The notes beneath the pieces are model-generated. The model saw only the letters and a program-made list of their open reading frames with translations, was not told the origin of the DNA and made no database searches. From contig NZ_ADVG01000001.1 of assembly GCF_000178855.1 (NCBI RefSeq), positions 2,046,001 to 2,110,000 of the forward strand: a stretch of DNA of 64,000 nucleotides, read 5' to 3'. This document shows, piece after piece, positions 23,672-32,273 of the stretch. Position numbers and translations under genes: made by a program. The stretch's first letter is position 1; each line of letters begins with the position of its first letter. The stretch comes from Ktedonobacter racemifer DSM 44963. Its GTDB lineage: Bacteria > Chloroflexota > Ktedonobacteria > Ktedonobacterales > Ktedonobacteraceae.

Positions 23672-25423
23672 GTTCAGCGGCTTTTGCTTCTTCAGTGAAA
23701 GGACATGTAACTGCGAGAAGGCAACCTCGGTATCCTTCTCCTCCACATACAAGCCAATCTGACCATTGGTCAGCAGGGCAGCCCCTGGCAAACTATCGGT
23801 TACCGCCGATCCTACATTCTGGCCATTAATCATAAAACGAAAGGTCGAACCAGAGGCCTCAACATGGAGCTTGTTCTGCTTTCCCACTCCAATGTTGAGC
23901 ATGGGGGCCGGACCTGAATCCAGTGTCGTCCACTGATGGCTGGCGGTGCTATCGTAACGCAAGAAGATGTACTGTCCATTATCCGAGGTAAGAACCTCAA
24001 AGAGATAATAACGCGCCTGGTCCGGGTCGGCACGCAGGACAAGACCATAAAAGTCGCCGCCATCAGCGGACGAAGGGGTACGTACCTCCTGAGTCACGAT
24101 GTCCAGGCGAAAATCGCTAAACTCTTGCTGCTGATACAGTGAGATCAAGGGAATCTGTTGCGGTAAAGTATTCACTACATGATAGCGCGCACTCGTCTTG
24201 TCAAAGAAAAACGATTGGCTCAAAGGCCATGCCGAGTGCTCAGAGAAGAGGTCTGGGCTGGAGACCACTGGCGTTCGGACCTCCCCTTTGGCAGCAATAG
24301 GCGGAGCCACGAGATGTCCACCCATCCAGCGTACGGAGAGTACCCCCGTTAAGGCCACCATGGCGCTCATCATGAAGAGCAGGAGCGCGACTCCTCCCAA
24401 CCAGAGTTTGCGCCGGGAGGCACGAGCACGCCTACGCCCAGGAAGTGAGGGCATCAAGCTGCTATGGTTCGCGACTTTTACCCTGTGGGGGCTTCCTTCG
24501 CTCCCAGACGCCGATGGAGAGCTGGAGAAAGGTAAACGCCTGGGCTGTGCTTGCCGGGCCAGGGCGTCTGCAAACGCCTCGCTGAACGCCGTAGCACTTT
24601 GATAGCGATCCTCCGGCACCTTGGCCAACGCCCTGGCCAGCACACGATCAACTGAGGGTGGAATATCCTTGCGCACCGCTCCCGGCAACAGAGGCTTTTC
24701 ATGCACATGCAGCAGCGCCAGGGCAATTGTTGAGTCAGCGTTGAAGGGCAACCGGGCCGTGAGCAAATAAAAAAGGGTGATACCGAGAGAATACAAGTCT
24801 GAACGTCCATCCACAGCCAGACCCATTGCCTGCTCGGGCGAGATATAATCTGGTGTTCCCATCAGCATCTCGCTACGCCCCTCCCCACTGTGTCCCTCTC
24901 TCTGGGCCTGCGCAGCCTGGATGCGCGCAATGCCAAAGTCAGAGAGCATCACCTGTCCATCATCTGTCAAAAGAATGTTCGCGGGTTTGACATCACAATG
25001 TACAAGCCCCTGCGCGTGCGCGTAATCCAGGGACTGGGCGATCTGAGAGAGATACTTCCGCACCTCGCGTAATGTAAGCGCACCTCGCTTCTGTACATGC
25101 TGAGCAAGCGTGCCTCCTGAAATATACGGCATCACGATATAAGGCAGCCCATCCTGCTCGCCATAGGCATAAATGGGTAAAATATGTGGGTGATCGAGTG
25201 CGCTGGCGGCCTCAGCTTCGTGGAGAAAGCGGTCGTAATATTCGCGCAACATCTGCCGATCCATCGTCTGACGCGGCAGGAAAACTTTCACTGCTACCTT
25301 GCGCTCTGGCTCAAGCTGTTGCGCGAGAAATACCGCGCTCGACCCCCCATAGCCCAGTACCTGCTCCAGCCTGTATGAACCAAGCTTTTTGCCAATGAGG
25401 TGCTGCCCTCTTGCCACGGCCAT
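23669..25423 (-). CDS. Transmembrane Ser/Thr protein kinase with extracellular lectin-like domain
   Basis: A 584-residue Hanks-type kinase that looks active. It has the glycine-rich loop LGYGGSSAVFLA, VAVKVF with the ATP Lys, HCDVKPANILL with the catalytic Asp, LSDFGIA and the activation segment GTPDYISPEQ (all within about 1-275). A basic linker leads to one membrane span (LWLGGVALLLFMMSAMVALTGVL, about 345-367). The outer part (about 400-580) resembles a concanavalin/LamG-like or DUF1080-type beta-sandwich (FSDFRLDIVTQEV, YGLVLRADPDQARYYLFEV), suggesting binding of a carbohydrate ligand. Target proteins are unknown. It converges on the Eis-like gene. Confidence 0.9.
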   Translation of the reverse strand: MAVARGQHLIGKKLGSYRLEQVLGYGGSSAVFLAQQLEPERKVAVKVFLPRQTMDRQMLREYYDRFLHEAEAASALDHPHILPIYAYGEQDGLPYIVMPYISGGTLAQHVQKRGALTLREVRKYLSQIAQSLDYAHAQGLVHCDVKPANILLTDDGQVMLSDFGIARIQAAQAQREGHSGEGRSEMLMGTPDYISPEQAMGLAVDGRSDLYSLGITLFYLLTARLPFNADSTIALALLHVHEKPLLPGAVRKDIPPSVDRVLARALAKVPEDRYQSATAFSEAFADALARQAQPRRLPFSSSPSASGSEGSPHRVKVANHSSLMPSLPGRRRARASRRKLWLGGVALLLFMMSAMVALTGVLSVRWMGGHLVAPPIAAKGEVRTPVVSSPDLFSEHSAWPLSQSFFFDKTSARYHVVNTLPQQIPLISLYQQQEFSDFRLDIVTQEVRTPSSADGGDFYGLVLRADPDQARYYLFEVLTSDNGQYIFLRYDSTASHQWTTLDSGPAPMLNIGVGKQNKLHVEASGSTFRFMINGQNVGSAVTDSLPGAALLTNGQIGLYVEEKDTEVAFSQLHVLSLKKQKPLN

Positions 25424-25508
25424 ATGGCATCTCCTCTTTCATTCTTCCCAGCTGCGGCTCAGGTCTGGGAAGTCCGTCGAAGTGCTCAGTTGCTCATCGA
25501 GAGGTGAG

Positions 25509-25572
25509 CTGGTAGGGATGTGGTGTGTCCTGGCTAGTCTGAAACTGCCAGGGTCCACTACACCCCTACCAG
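25509..25572 (-). terminator. Imperfect long palindrome after the aminopeptidase gene
   Basis: Two 26-nt arms (25509-25534 and 25547-25572) match at about 20 positions around a 12-nt loop. It lies 17 bp past the stop of the minus-strand aminopeptidase gene. It looks like an eroded version of the perfect palindromes elsewhere in the window. Confidence 0.6.
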
Positions 25573-25588
25573 GAACCAGAAAACCAAC

Positions 25589-26620
25589 CTAGAGTGTGAA
25601 TACTCCATCGCGCATGATGATGCGCCCATCGATCTCAATTGTACATTGAGTAGGAATGACGTCGACATGCACCTTGGCATTCCAATCCGCGCCAGTAAAC
25701 TCGGGATACGGATTGCCGAAGGCCACATGCAGTCCTGGCATCTTCTCGTCCTGCAACAGGTTACCAACCAACCGCTTTAAGCTGGTCAGAGTACCAATGG
25801 CGAACTCGCCCGCACGATTGCCATTAGGCGTCGAGAAGAGATAATCATGCACTTCCTGCGCCAGGGTTTTATTCGCACTGCTGATCTCTGTAATATACCC
25901 ATTTTCCACTTTAATGGTCAATGGCTGCTCAAGTACCCCGTATTTCTCCGAGAAGAAATCTCCCAGCACTTCGCAGACCAGCACGCCATCCACGCTGGCA
26001 GGTGCGGTAAAGACCTCGCCCTCGGGCAGGTTGCCCCAGGTCCCAGGAGTTGTATAGCGCCCATGGCAGGGTATCCACTTCCACTCAGGGTGGAAGGTCG
26101 CGCTGACATCGGTTCCCTTGGGCGAGGTCACGCGAATATGTTTCGCTTCGCGGACAATCGCGTAGACCTTGTTTGTCATGGCAAAGACTTCGTCGTAATC
26201 AGCACACATCCCATCCATCATCAACTGCTCGTCGATGCCGATCATATGGCCATGACGCACCCCCAGTTGCTGCAAGAATGGTAGCAAAGGGATACGAAAA
26301 CTAATCTCGCCCGGCTGCGCGGTCGCGATATAGAAGGTCACTGTCGGCTGCGCCTGTTGGATCGTCTGACGAAACTCGTCGGTAAATACGGTAAGTGGGC
26401 GCGAGCCAAACTGCTCCAGGAGTACGGTTTCGACCTGGGCGTGGCGAGCGCGGGCCGCCTGGGCAATCCGGTCCGCAATTGCCTGGCGTGCCTCATCAGT
26501 AATAATAAAGACGCGATCTGTCTCGCCGATCCCCATACACTTGACCGCGTTCTCCGCCCCACGCTGCAAGCGAGCATCAAGGGCGGCATGCGTATTCGTC
26601 TGTTGCTGTTCAGTACTCAT
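25589..26620 (-). CDS. Aminopeptidase, M29-like
   Basis: A 343-residue protein of the thermophilic-aminopeptidase type (M29-related). The N-terminal part (MGIGETDRVFIITDEARQAIADRIAQAARARHAQVETVLLEQ) matches the family's Rossmann-like start. Conserved blocks are KHIRVTSPKGTDVSATF, GTWGNLPEGEVFTAPASVDGVLV with the metal-ligand Glu, EFAIGTLTSLKRLVGNLLQDEKMPGLHVAFGNPYPEFTG, and KVHVDVIPTQCTIEIDGRIIMRDG. It probably removes N-terminal residues from peptides with two metal ions. The ATG at 26620 has a GGAG site 8 nt upstream. It appears to be transcribed alone. Confidence 0.82.
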   Translation of the reverse strand: MSTEQQQTNTHAALDARLQRGAENAVKCMGIGETDRVFIITDEARQAIADRIAQAARARHAQVETVLLEQFGSRPLTVFTDEFRQTIQQAQPTVTFYIATAQPGEISFRIPLLPFLQQLGVRHGHMIGIDEQLMMDGMCADYDEVFAMTNKVYAIVREAKHIRVTSPKGTDVSATFHPEWKWIPCHGRYTTPGTWGNLPEGEVFTAPASVDGVLVCEVLGDFFSEKYGVLEQPLTIKVENGYITEISSANKTLAQEVHDYLFSTPNGNRAGEFAIGTLTSLKRLVGNLLQDEKMPGLHVAFGNPYPEFTGADWNAKVHVDVIPTQCTIEIDGRIIMRDGVFTL

Positions 26621-27125
26621 CCTAGTTTCTCCACTCAGCACTATACATTACTGTTCTTCTCGTCTTCATCAAAGTAGGACATGACCAGGGTCGCTCTCTA
26701 GCTTTACCTCTCCATTTTCTGGAGCAAGAAAAGCCATCGGTACGCCCTCTATAGAGGGTTATAATCGGGCAATGACATCAGCCTTCCCCCTGGACACCTA
26801 ACAGTACTATAAGCATACATTACTTCTATCTGGCCTGTATATATTCCATCAAAAGCGTATGCAAGTCTTCATTTCCCAGTTTTCAGCGGCTCCGCCAGGC
26901 TGCTTTTTTGCCTGAAACGAGCACAGCAATATGTTATACTTGGACAAATAGCTGAATCTACATCTATAGACAGTGAGAACCCAACCACATGGTGCTGCTC
27001 AGCAACACAGCAGAAGAGAGGCAGTCACGAGACGATCCTTATATCCCCTCCTTCTTCAGTAGAACGCAAACTAGCAGCATTTCTCCAATAATATGGACAT
27101 GGAAATACGAAGGAGCAGAGACCTC
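26621..27125. other. Divergent intergenic region with promoter-like element
   Basis: About 500 bp between the aminopeptidase and YbjN-type genes. An extended -10 element (TG at 26933-26934 and TATACT at 26936-26941) points to the YbjN-type gene and would leave a leader of about 175 nt. No coding frame and no long palindrome are seen. Confidence 0.45.
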
Positions 27126-27731
27126 ATGTCACACAGCTTTGGCATTCCACAACTTATAGACTATCTCAATCGCATGGGCCTGAAAATCACTCGCATCGAT
27201 GAGCAGCAGGAATTGTTAGAGATGGTCTTTCACGGTGAGCATGGCCAGTGGCGTTTAATCGTCGGGCTACAGCGTCGCGATGATTTACGCAAGTTGATGC
27301 TGGTCGTGCCTCACTTCATGCGCGTCTCCCAGCGCAAGCGCCTGGAATGCCTGGAGGCATTGATGGCCGTCAACTATCGTATCGCGATTGGAAAATTTGG
27401 TGTGGATCTCGAAGATGGTGAGGTGCGCCTGGAAGAAACGATTCCTCTCGCCACCCACTATCTCTCCTTTGAGCAATTTCAGCTGGCAGTTGGCGCCATC
27501 ATGCAAACAGTGGGTATTTATCATAGCCTCTTCCCCCGCATCATTCAGCAGAATCAACCCATCCTGGAGGCCATCCAGGGCTGTGAACGTGAATTCTTCC
27601 AGTCAAGTCAGGAGAGCACCGATACAGAGCAATATGCCTCTCAGCAGACAACCACGGAAGAACTGCCTGACCTAAATGTGGAGGACATTCTTGCCGAGGT
27701 CACACGCATACTCGAGAGCCAGGGTAAATAG
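27126..27731 (+). CDS. YbjN-domain protein
   Basis: A 201-residue soluble protein. Residues about 5-150 have the alpha/beta pattern of YbjN or bacterial sensory-transduction-regulator proteins: PQLIDYLNRMGLKITRIDEQQELLEMVFHGEHGQWRLIVGLQRRDDLRKLMLVVPHF, then CLEALMAVNYRIAIGKFGVDLEDGEVRLEETIPL. Related folds act as chaperone-like adaptors; no catalytic motif is visible. The tail is acidic and low complexity. The ATG at 27126 with AAGGAG upstream is chosen over one 11 codons earlier without such a site. It converges on a small membrane-protein gene. Confidence 0.7.
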   Translation: MSHSFGIPQLIDYLNRMGLKITRIDEQQELLEMVFHGEHGQWRLIVGLQRRDDLRKLMLVVPHFMRVSQRKRLECLEALMAVNYRIAIGKFGVDLEDGEVRLEETIPLATHYLSFEQFQLAVGAIMQTVGIYHSLFPRIIQQNQPILEAIQGCEREFFQSSQESTDTEQYASQQTTTEELPDLNVEDILAEVTRILESQGK

Positions 27732-27838
27732 ACACTGAGGCGGCCATTTGCTACCGCTCGCCCAGGAGAGGCCAGGATCGGCTCTGCGCTCTATTTTCGT
27801 CTCCGTCTCTTAGTTCCTCTCTATGCAGAAGCTAATCG

Positions 27839-28132
27839 CTAGCGGGTTTGCTTATGCTCCGTATTATAGTGACCATTTTGCGAGTGACCATTTTGGCGCG
27901 CGCGCGCATGCAAGCGACTGGATGAGTCCTCTTTATCCTCGCCAATCGCTTCCAGGTACTCCTCCTCACTGGAAGAGATCGGATTGAAGGGGACCCATGC
28001 ATCTAGTTTCCGCGTATGCTGGCGCGTGCCCGTGCGTGGTTTATGGTAGTAACGCAACAACACAAGCCCACCCCACCCTAAAATAGCCAGTGCGACGATG
28101 AGGCCGAGATATGTAATCAGCATCGGATTCAT
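27839..28132 (-). CDS. Small single-span membrane protein, unknown function
   Basis: A 97-residue protein with one N-terminal membrane segment (LITYLGLIVALAILGWGGLVLLRYY, about 5-29). A basic patch follows (HKPRTGTRQHTRKL), then an acidic cytosolic stretch (SSSEEEYLEAIGEDKEDSSS) and a His/Asn-rich tail. No family recognised. It follows the Rieske-fusion gene by 114 bp on the same strand and may be cotranscribed with it. A complex subunit role next to a membrane-bound Rieske protein is possible but unproven. Confidence 0.6.
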   Translation of the reverse strand: MNPMLITYLGLIVALAILGWGGLVLLRYYHKPRTGTRQHTRKLDAWVPFNPISSSEEEYLEAIGEDKEDSSSRLHARARQNGHSQNGHYNTEHKQTR

Positions 28133-28246
28133 GAAGCGCAGATCCTTTTCTCTCCAGGGAGCAACAATAGACAGAATTGTATTGTAGCGCCTTGTACAGC
28201 CGTTAGCAAGCTAGCATACGTCACCCGTGCCCTACCCCTGGTGTCG

Positions 28247-30250
28247 CTACGAGATCACAAGCGTGCCATCGCCATTGACCTTTACACCCAGCTTAGGAAG
28301 GGGTTTGGTGGCAGGCCCCTGGACAACCGCCCCGCCATTGGCAGGATCAAAAACTGCACCATGGGCTGGGCACACAAGCATCTGTGTCCCCTTGTCATAG
28401 TTGACGCTCACCCCCACATGGGTGCAGGCGCGCTCAAAAGCCACAAATGTCCCATCCGTCATATGCACCAGGATACTCGCCTTCTGATCCACGGGATTGG
28501 TAAAGTTAAGCGCGCCATTGGCTGGCAACTGGTTGACTCCTGGCAGCGAGACGACATTTCCCGCTCCAGATTTCGGAGCGCCCCCAGAACCAGGTTGTGG
28601 CTGTGTTCCCGTGGTTGCCGTCTGGCCCTGTCCAGTCTTGGGAGCAGGCTGTGCCTGGATTCCTGGCAAGGCTGGATGCAGCACAAATGCCAGACCCGCC
28701 AACGCGACGCCGCCCGTGGCCAACGACGCTAGCACACGTCTCCGATTTACAACGCGTGAGCCAGAGCGCTGCCGACCAGTTTCAGGCGGAATAACAAGTG
28801 GACGCTTTACGCTCTGTGGACCACGCACATCAGGCGACCACTCAAATTCGTCACCATCAGCCAGGGAGAGCCAGGGATCGGCACGCTTTCCAGAAGACAG
28901 AGGAGGTAATACTGGTAGCTGTTGCTCCCATTCCTGCGCCTCCTGCCTTTGGACTCGTTGCTCATAGGAGGACGCGGCACGTCGCGGCGCTGTTCGTCCT
29001 CCCTGCGCTCCTGACCGCGTTCCTCTGTCTGGAGGTAAATCAATTTCGCTCTCGACATATTGTTGGGGCACGACAGCGTCGGGAGGTGGAAGAATGACTT
29101 TTTGTGCTCGAGGAGACTGCGGAAGCACTAGAGCATCGTGCTGTAGCACTGAGGCAGAGCGGGCAACCTGCTCCTCCTGTAACATATGCGCAAGAGGCGC
29201 AGCCAGTGGCTTCTGCGACTCAGGGAAAATATGCAACGCAGGACTTTTACCCGTAATAATGGGAGGCAAGAGCTGCCAGGGGTCTCGCTCATCCTGTAGC
29301 TGCTCGTCTTCGCGTTGGGGCTTCTTATACAGCGCCGGGCGGGCGCTCTTTCCCAAGCCGCGCGCGACCTGGGAAAAGGCCTCGGCGAGTTCTTCCACTT
29401 GCGCAAAACGACGCTGCGGCTCTTGTTCTAATGCCTGCTTCACTACAAGTTCTAGCGCGATAGGCATATCAGGACAGAACCCACGCAGCGAGGAGAGAGG
29501 TTCCTGCTGCATCTGCTGCAAGACCTCTGCTGGCTTCTTCCCAGCAAATGGGACGCGCCCACACAGGAGTTCAAAGAGGATCACGCCCAATGCATAGATA
29601 TCTGAGCGCACATCAACCTTCTCGCCGCGCAAAACCTCCGGAGCAAGGTATATCGGTGGCGTGACAAACGTGCCAGCCACGCTCAGGAGATGCGCGAACG
29701 GATGCTTATACTCTTCAATACCATACATCTGCTGGATATGCATCAAACCGAAACCAGCCACCTGCATCGTTTCCTGGGCACTCTGAACGATATTGGCAGG
29801 CTTGAGAGCCCCATGCACAATATTACGTCGATGTGCATAGCTGAGTCCCGCAACTACCTGCCCAAGGATCTGTGCCACGTCCGTATATGCCGGGCGCTCT
29901 TTCCGCTTGATGACATCTACCAGCGAACCATGCATCATATACGGCGTCAACATATATGGATAGCCCTGGTATATGCCATGCGCATATACGGGCAGAATAT
30001 GTAGATGCTTAAGCCCCTGAAGTTTACCTGCCTCGCGCTCAAAGCGCTGTTGAAAACGCTCACACGCTTCAGAGGAAAAATGCTCTGGCATAATAAAAAG
30101 TGTGAGTGCAACATGCTCCTGTGTAGAGATCTGGCGCGCCAGGTATACAGCCTGCAAACGCCCCTTCCCCAATAAACGCTCGACGAGGTAGTCATCCCCA
30201 CCTACAATTTGTCCTACAAGCTGATCCACTACAAATGTGTGCATATGCAA
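28247..30250 (-). CDS. Degenerate protein kinase fused to a Tat-type anchor and a Rieske [2Fe-2S] domain
   Basis: A 667-residue fusion. Residues about 18-290 have the fold pattern of a Hanks kinase, including intact PIYLAPEVLRGEKVDVRSDIYALGVILFELL. The catalytic residues are replaced: VAVK reads VALT (Thr50), the HRD loop reads HGALKPAN (146-153) and DFG reads GFG (166-168). After a disordered linker comes NRRRVLASLATGGVALAGLAF (502-522), a twin-arginine-like internal signal anchor. The C-terminal Rieske domain binds a 2Fe-2S cluster through CTH (609-611) and CPAH (627-630), and lacks the extra disulfide Cys of bc1-type Rieske proteins. Likely cytosolic pseudokinase, membrane span, then outer redox domain. 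Partner redox enzymes are not nearby. Confidence 0.88.
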   Translation of the reverse strand: MHMHTFVVDQLVGQIVGGDDYLVERLLGKGRLQAVYLARQISTQEHVALTLFIMPEHFSSEACERFQQRFEREAGKLQGLKHLHILPVYAHGIYQGYPYMLTPYMMHGSLVDVIKRKERPAYTDVAQILGQVVAGLSYAHRRNIVHGALKPANIVQSAQETMQVAGFGLMHIQQMYGIEEYKHPFAHLLSVAGTFVTPPIYLAPEVLRGEKVDVRSDIYALGVILFELLCGRVPFAGKKPAEVLQQMQQEPLSSLRGFCPDMPIALELVVKQALEQEPQRRFAQVEELAEAFSQVARGLGKSARPALYKKPQREDEQLQDERDPWQLLPPIITGKSPALHIFPESQKPLAAPLAHMLQEEQVARSASVLQHDALVLPQSPRAQKVILPPPDAVVPQQYVESEIDLPPDRGTRSGAQGGRTAPRRAASSYEQRVQRQEAQEWEQQLPVLPPLSSGKRADPWLSLADGDEFEWSPDVRGPQSVKRPLVIPPETGRQRSGSRVVNRRRVLASLATGGVALAGLAFVLHPALPGIQAQPAPKTGQGQTATTGTQPQPGSGGAPKSGAGNVVSLPGVNQLPANGALNFTNPVDQKASILVHMTDGTFVAFERACTHVGVSVNYDKGTQMLVCPAHGAVFDPANGGAVVQGPATKPLPKLGVKVNGDGTLVIS

Positions 30251-30517
30251 CTCCAGATACGGTCTACCATTCGATTATGCATGCAAGAGCACCCATAGAA
30301 GCTCGCTTTTCTTTAGTATCCATCCAAAGATGCTCTTTTCAGGCTTTAATCTCTTACAATCAGTCTACATACCGCATCAGTGCACGTCAATGCGTTCCGC
30401 ACGAAGTAGGACTTGTGGGTAAATCAAGCGTTTGATGCTCATAACCAGCATGTGCATAAGAGAGAAGACATAAAACGAAGAGCTTGATGAAGCAGGGACC
30501 TATAGTTCCACCACCCC

Positions 30518-30556
30518 CAGCGGTCGGGAGGGAGAGAGAGGAGAACCCGACCGCTG
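30518..30556. other. Hairpin, 11-bp stem
   Basis: CAGCGGTCGGG (30518-30528) pairs perfectly with CCCGACCGCTG (30546-30556) around a purine-rich 17-nt loop. It lies 268 bp upstream of the minus-strand fusion gene and follows no gene end. Its role is unknown. Confidence 0.4.
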
Positions 30557-30853
30557 AATGAGGACGATACGGAGGAGTCTATGGGGATTGGGAGAGCATT
30601 TAGAACCTTTGTTCTACAAGCAATATACTACCATAGCCTCATCCCTCTGTCAAGCCTTTTCTTGAACTTTTTTTCTTATTGTACCAGAAAAGGCTGCATT
30701 TCTTCCCGTCGATGGCCCTGTGATACAATGAGCAAGAGATATATTAGCCCAGACAGGGTCAAGAACACCCTCCTGGTACATCTTCAAGGCAGATTGATCA
30801 CTTTCTACACACCAACATCCATAACTTCTTCCTTTAGGTAGTAAGATCTTATT

Positions 30854-30923
30854 CCGAAACCCAACGTCACTGGCGTGACTAGCGCTTCCCCCATTCGGGG
30901 AACAAGCGCGCTCAGGGTTTCGG
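30854..30923 (-). repeat. Conserved three-stem element, copy B
   Basis: Read on the minus strand the element opens with CCGAAACCC and closes with GGGTTTCGG (30854-30862 with 30915-30923), a 9-bp outer stem. Inside are AGCGC(GC)TT pairing with AAGCGCT, capped by CCCC-GAAT-GGGG, and a hairpin GTCAC-GCCA-GTGAC. Two blocks, 12 nt (30903-30914) and 24 nt (30865-30888), also occur at 37921-38053 with a single difference. It lies 36 bp before the DUF1015 start but in the opposite orientation. Confidence 0.6.
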
Positions 30924-30958
30924 AGAAGAAGTAAATAGAGAGATTGGAGATCCGTTTT

Positions 30959-32263
30959 ATGGCTGATGTACGACCGCTGCGTGGACTACGCTATGCACAG
31001 GACCGCGTGTCGAACCTGGCTCGCGTGGTTACTCCTCCTTATGACATTATCACTCCAGAGGCACAAGCGCGCTATTATGAGCGTGACCCTTATAATATTA
31101 TTCGCCTGGAACTAGGCAAGACTACCGATCACGATAATGATCTAGACAATGTCTATACACGTGCGGCGGCCTATCTTTCTGAATGGCGCAACCAGGGTGT
31201 GCTCCATATGGAGGAGCAGCCATGCTACTACCTCTATCAGCAACTATTTACTCACGCGGACCAGGTATATACACGTACCAGCCTGCTAGCTCGTGTGCGC
31301 CTTGAACCCTGGAGCGCCCGCGTCGTCCTCCCTCATGAGCACACGATGAAAAAGGCCAAAGCTGATCGGCTCAATCTCTACCGCGCATGCGCAACAAACT
31401 TGAGTCCGATTATGAGCCTGTTTGAGGATCCACAGGGTCGCATGCGCCGCCTGCTCGCGACCTACGCCGAACATCCTCAGATTCAGTTTCAAGATGAAGA
31501 GGGCGTAGAACATCGCCTCCATCCCATTCAAGATCAACAGCATATTGCGCTTATCCAGGATTTCTTCAGTGAGCGTCAACTCTATATAGCGGATGGGCAT
31601 CATCGCTACGAGACAGCACTGGCATATCGGGACGAACTGAAAGAGCAGCGCAAAGAGCTACACCCTGACGACGCCGCCAATTTCACCTTGATGTCGCTCA
31701 TCGATGTCGACGATCCAGGCATGCTGGTCCTACCAACTCATCGCCTGCTCACCAACCTGGCGCCCGCGATGCAAGCTCAACTCACCGGAGAGCAGCTCAA
31801 GCGCTACTTTACGGTAGAGACGCTGGCTACACGCGCCAGCAAGGACGTGATCGCACACCTGGAGAAGGCCGGGCAGGAGCAACCTGCGTTTGTCATCCTC
31901 ACTAACGAGCAGGCACTTTTGTTGCGCTTGACGGAGCAAGGCCGCCACTATATGCAAACGAGCGAGCATTCTGAGGCCTGGAAGCGTCTGGATGTCGCGA
32001 TCGCCCAACGCCTCTTGCTGGAGGAGACGCTGGGGTTACGTGCAGAAGATATGACGGCGGGAACCTATGTGCGCTATTCACATGACGCTAACTACGTCTT
32101 TGCCGCCGTAGAAAAGGGAGAGGCGCAAGCCGCTCTGCTCCTCAATAGCACACCCCTGCGACAGGTCTGCGAAGTAGCCCAGGCAGACGATCGTATGCCG
32201 CAGAAATCCACCTATCTATATCCCAAGCTCATCACTGGACTAGTGATGAACCCATTATGGTAA
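30959..32263 (+). CDS. DUF1015 family protein
   Basis: A 434-residue cytosolic protein of the DUF1015 family. Typical features are the start DVRPLRGLRY, VVTPPYDIITPEAQARYYERDPYNIIRLELG, LPHEHTMKKAKADRLNLYRACATNLSPIMSLFEDP, the conserved YIADGHHRYETALAYRDE and the end LRPGV-like MPQKSTYLYPKLITGLVM. The ADGHHRYE block resembles ParB-type nucleotide-binding motifs, but no reaction is proven for this family. The ATG at 30959 follows TTGGAG. The amine oxidase gene starts 11 bp after the stop, so the two are one operon. Confidence 0.88.
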   Translation: MADVRPLRGLRYAQDRVSNLARVVTPPYDIITPEAQARYYERDPYNIIRLELGKTTDHDNDLDNVYTRAAAYLSEWRNQGVLHMEEQPCYYLYQQLFTHADQVYTRTSLLARVRLEPWSARVVLPHEHTMKKAKADRLNLYRACATNLSPIMSLFEDPQGRMRRLLATYAEHPQIQFQDEEGVEHRLHPIQDQQHIALIQDFFSERQLYIADGHHRYETALAYRDELKEQRKELHPDDAANFTLMSLIDVDDPGMLVLPTHRLLTNLAPAMQAQLTGEQLKRYFTVETLATRASKDVIAHLEKAGQEQPAFVILTNEQALLLRLTEQGRHYMQTSEHSEAWKRLDVAIAQRLLLEETLGLRAEDMTAGTYVRYSHDANYVFAAVEKGEAQAALLLNSTPLRQVCEVAQADDRMPQKSTYLYPKLITGLVMNPLW

Positions 32264-32273
32264 GGAGCTGAAG

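Larger units (their letters stand above)
30251..30958. other. Divergent intergenic region, 708 bp, with structured elements
   Basis: No convincing gene lies here. It holds the hairpin at 30518-30556 and the conserved three-stem element at 30854-30923. The possible -10 word TATATT near 30738 could serve the DUF1015 gene. A short frame from 30581 has no ribosome site of quality and no family-like sequence. Confidence 0.5.

Noticed and set aside
30480..30560. T-box-like word (GGGTGG...AAC on the minus strand) next to the hairpin at 30518-30556
   Set aside because: The conserved T-box order and the TGGNACCGCG sequence are not present and no aminoacyl-tRNA synthetase or amino-acid gene follows.
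30581..30841. Short frame of 86 residues in the intergenic region before the DUF1015 gene
   Set aside because: An AGGAG word is present upstream, but the sequence has no domain pattern, codon use is unlike neighbours and it lies in an AT-rich control region.
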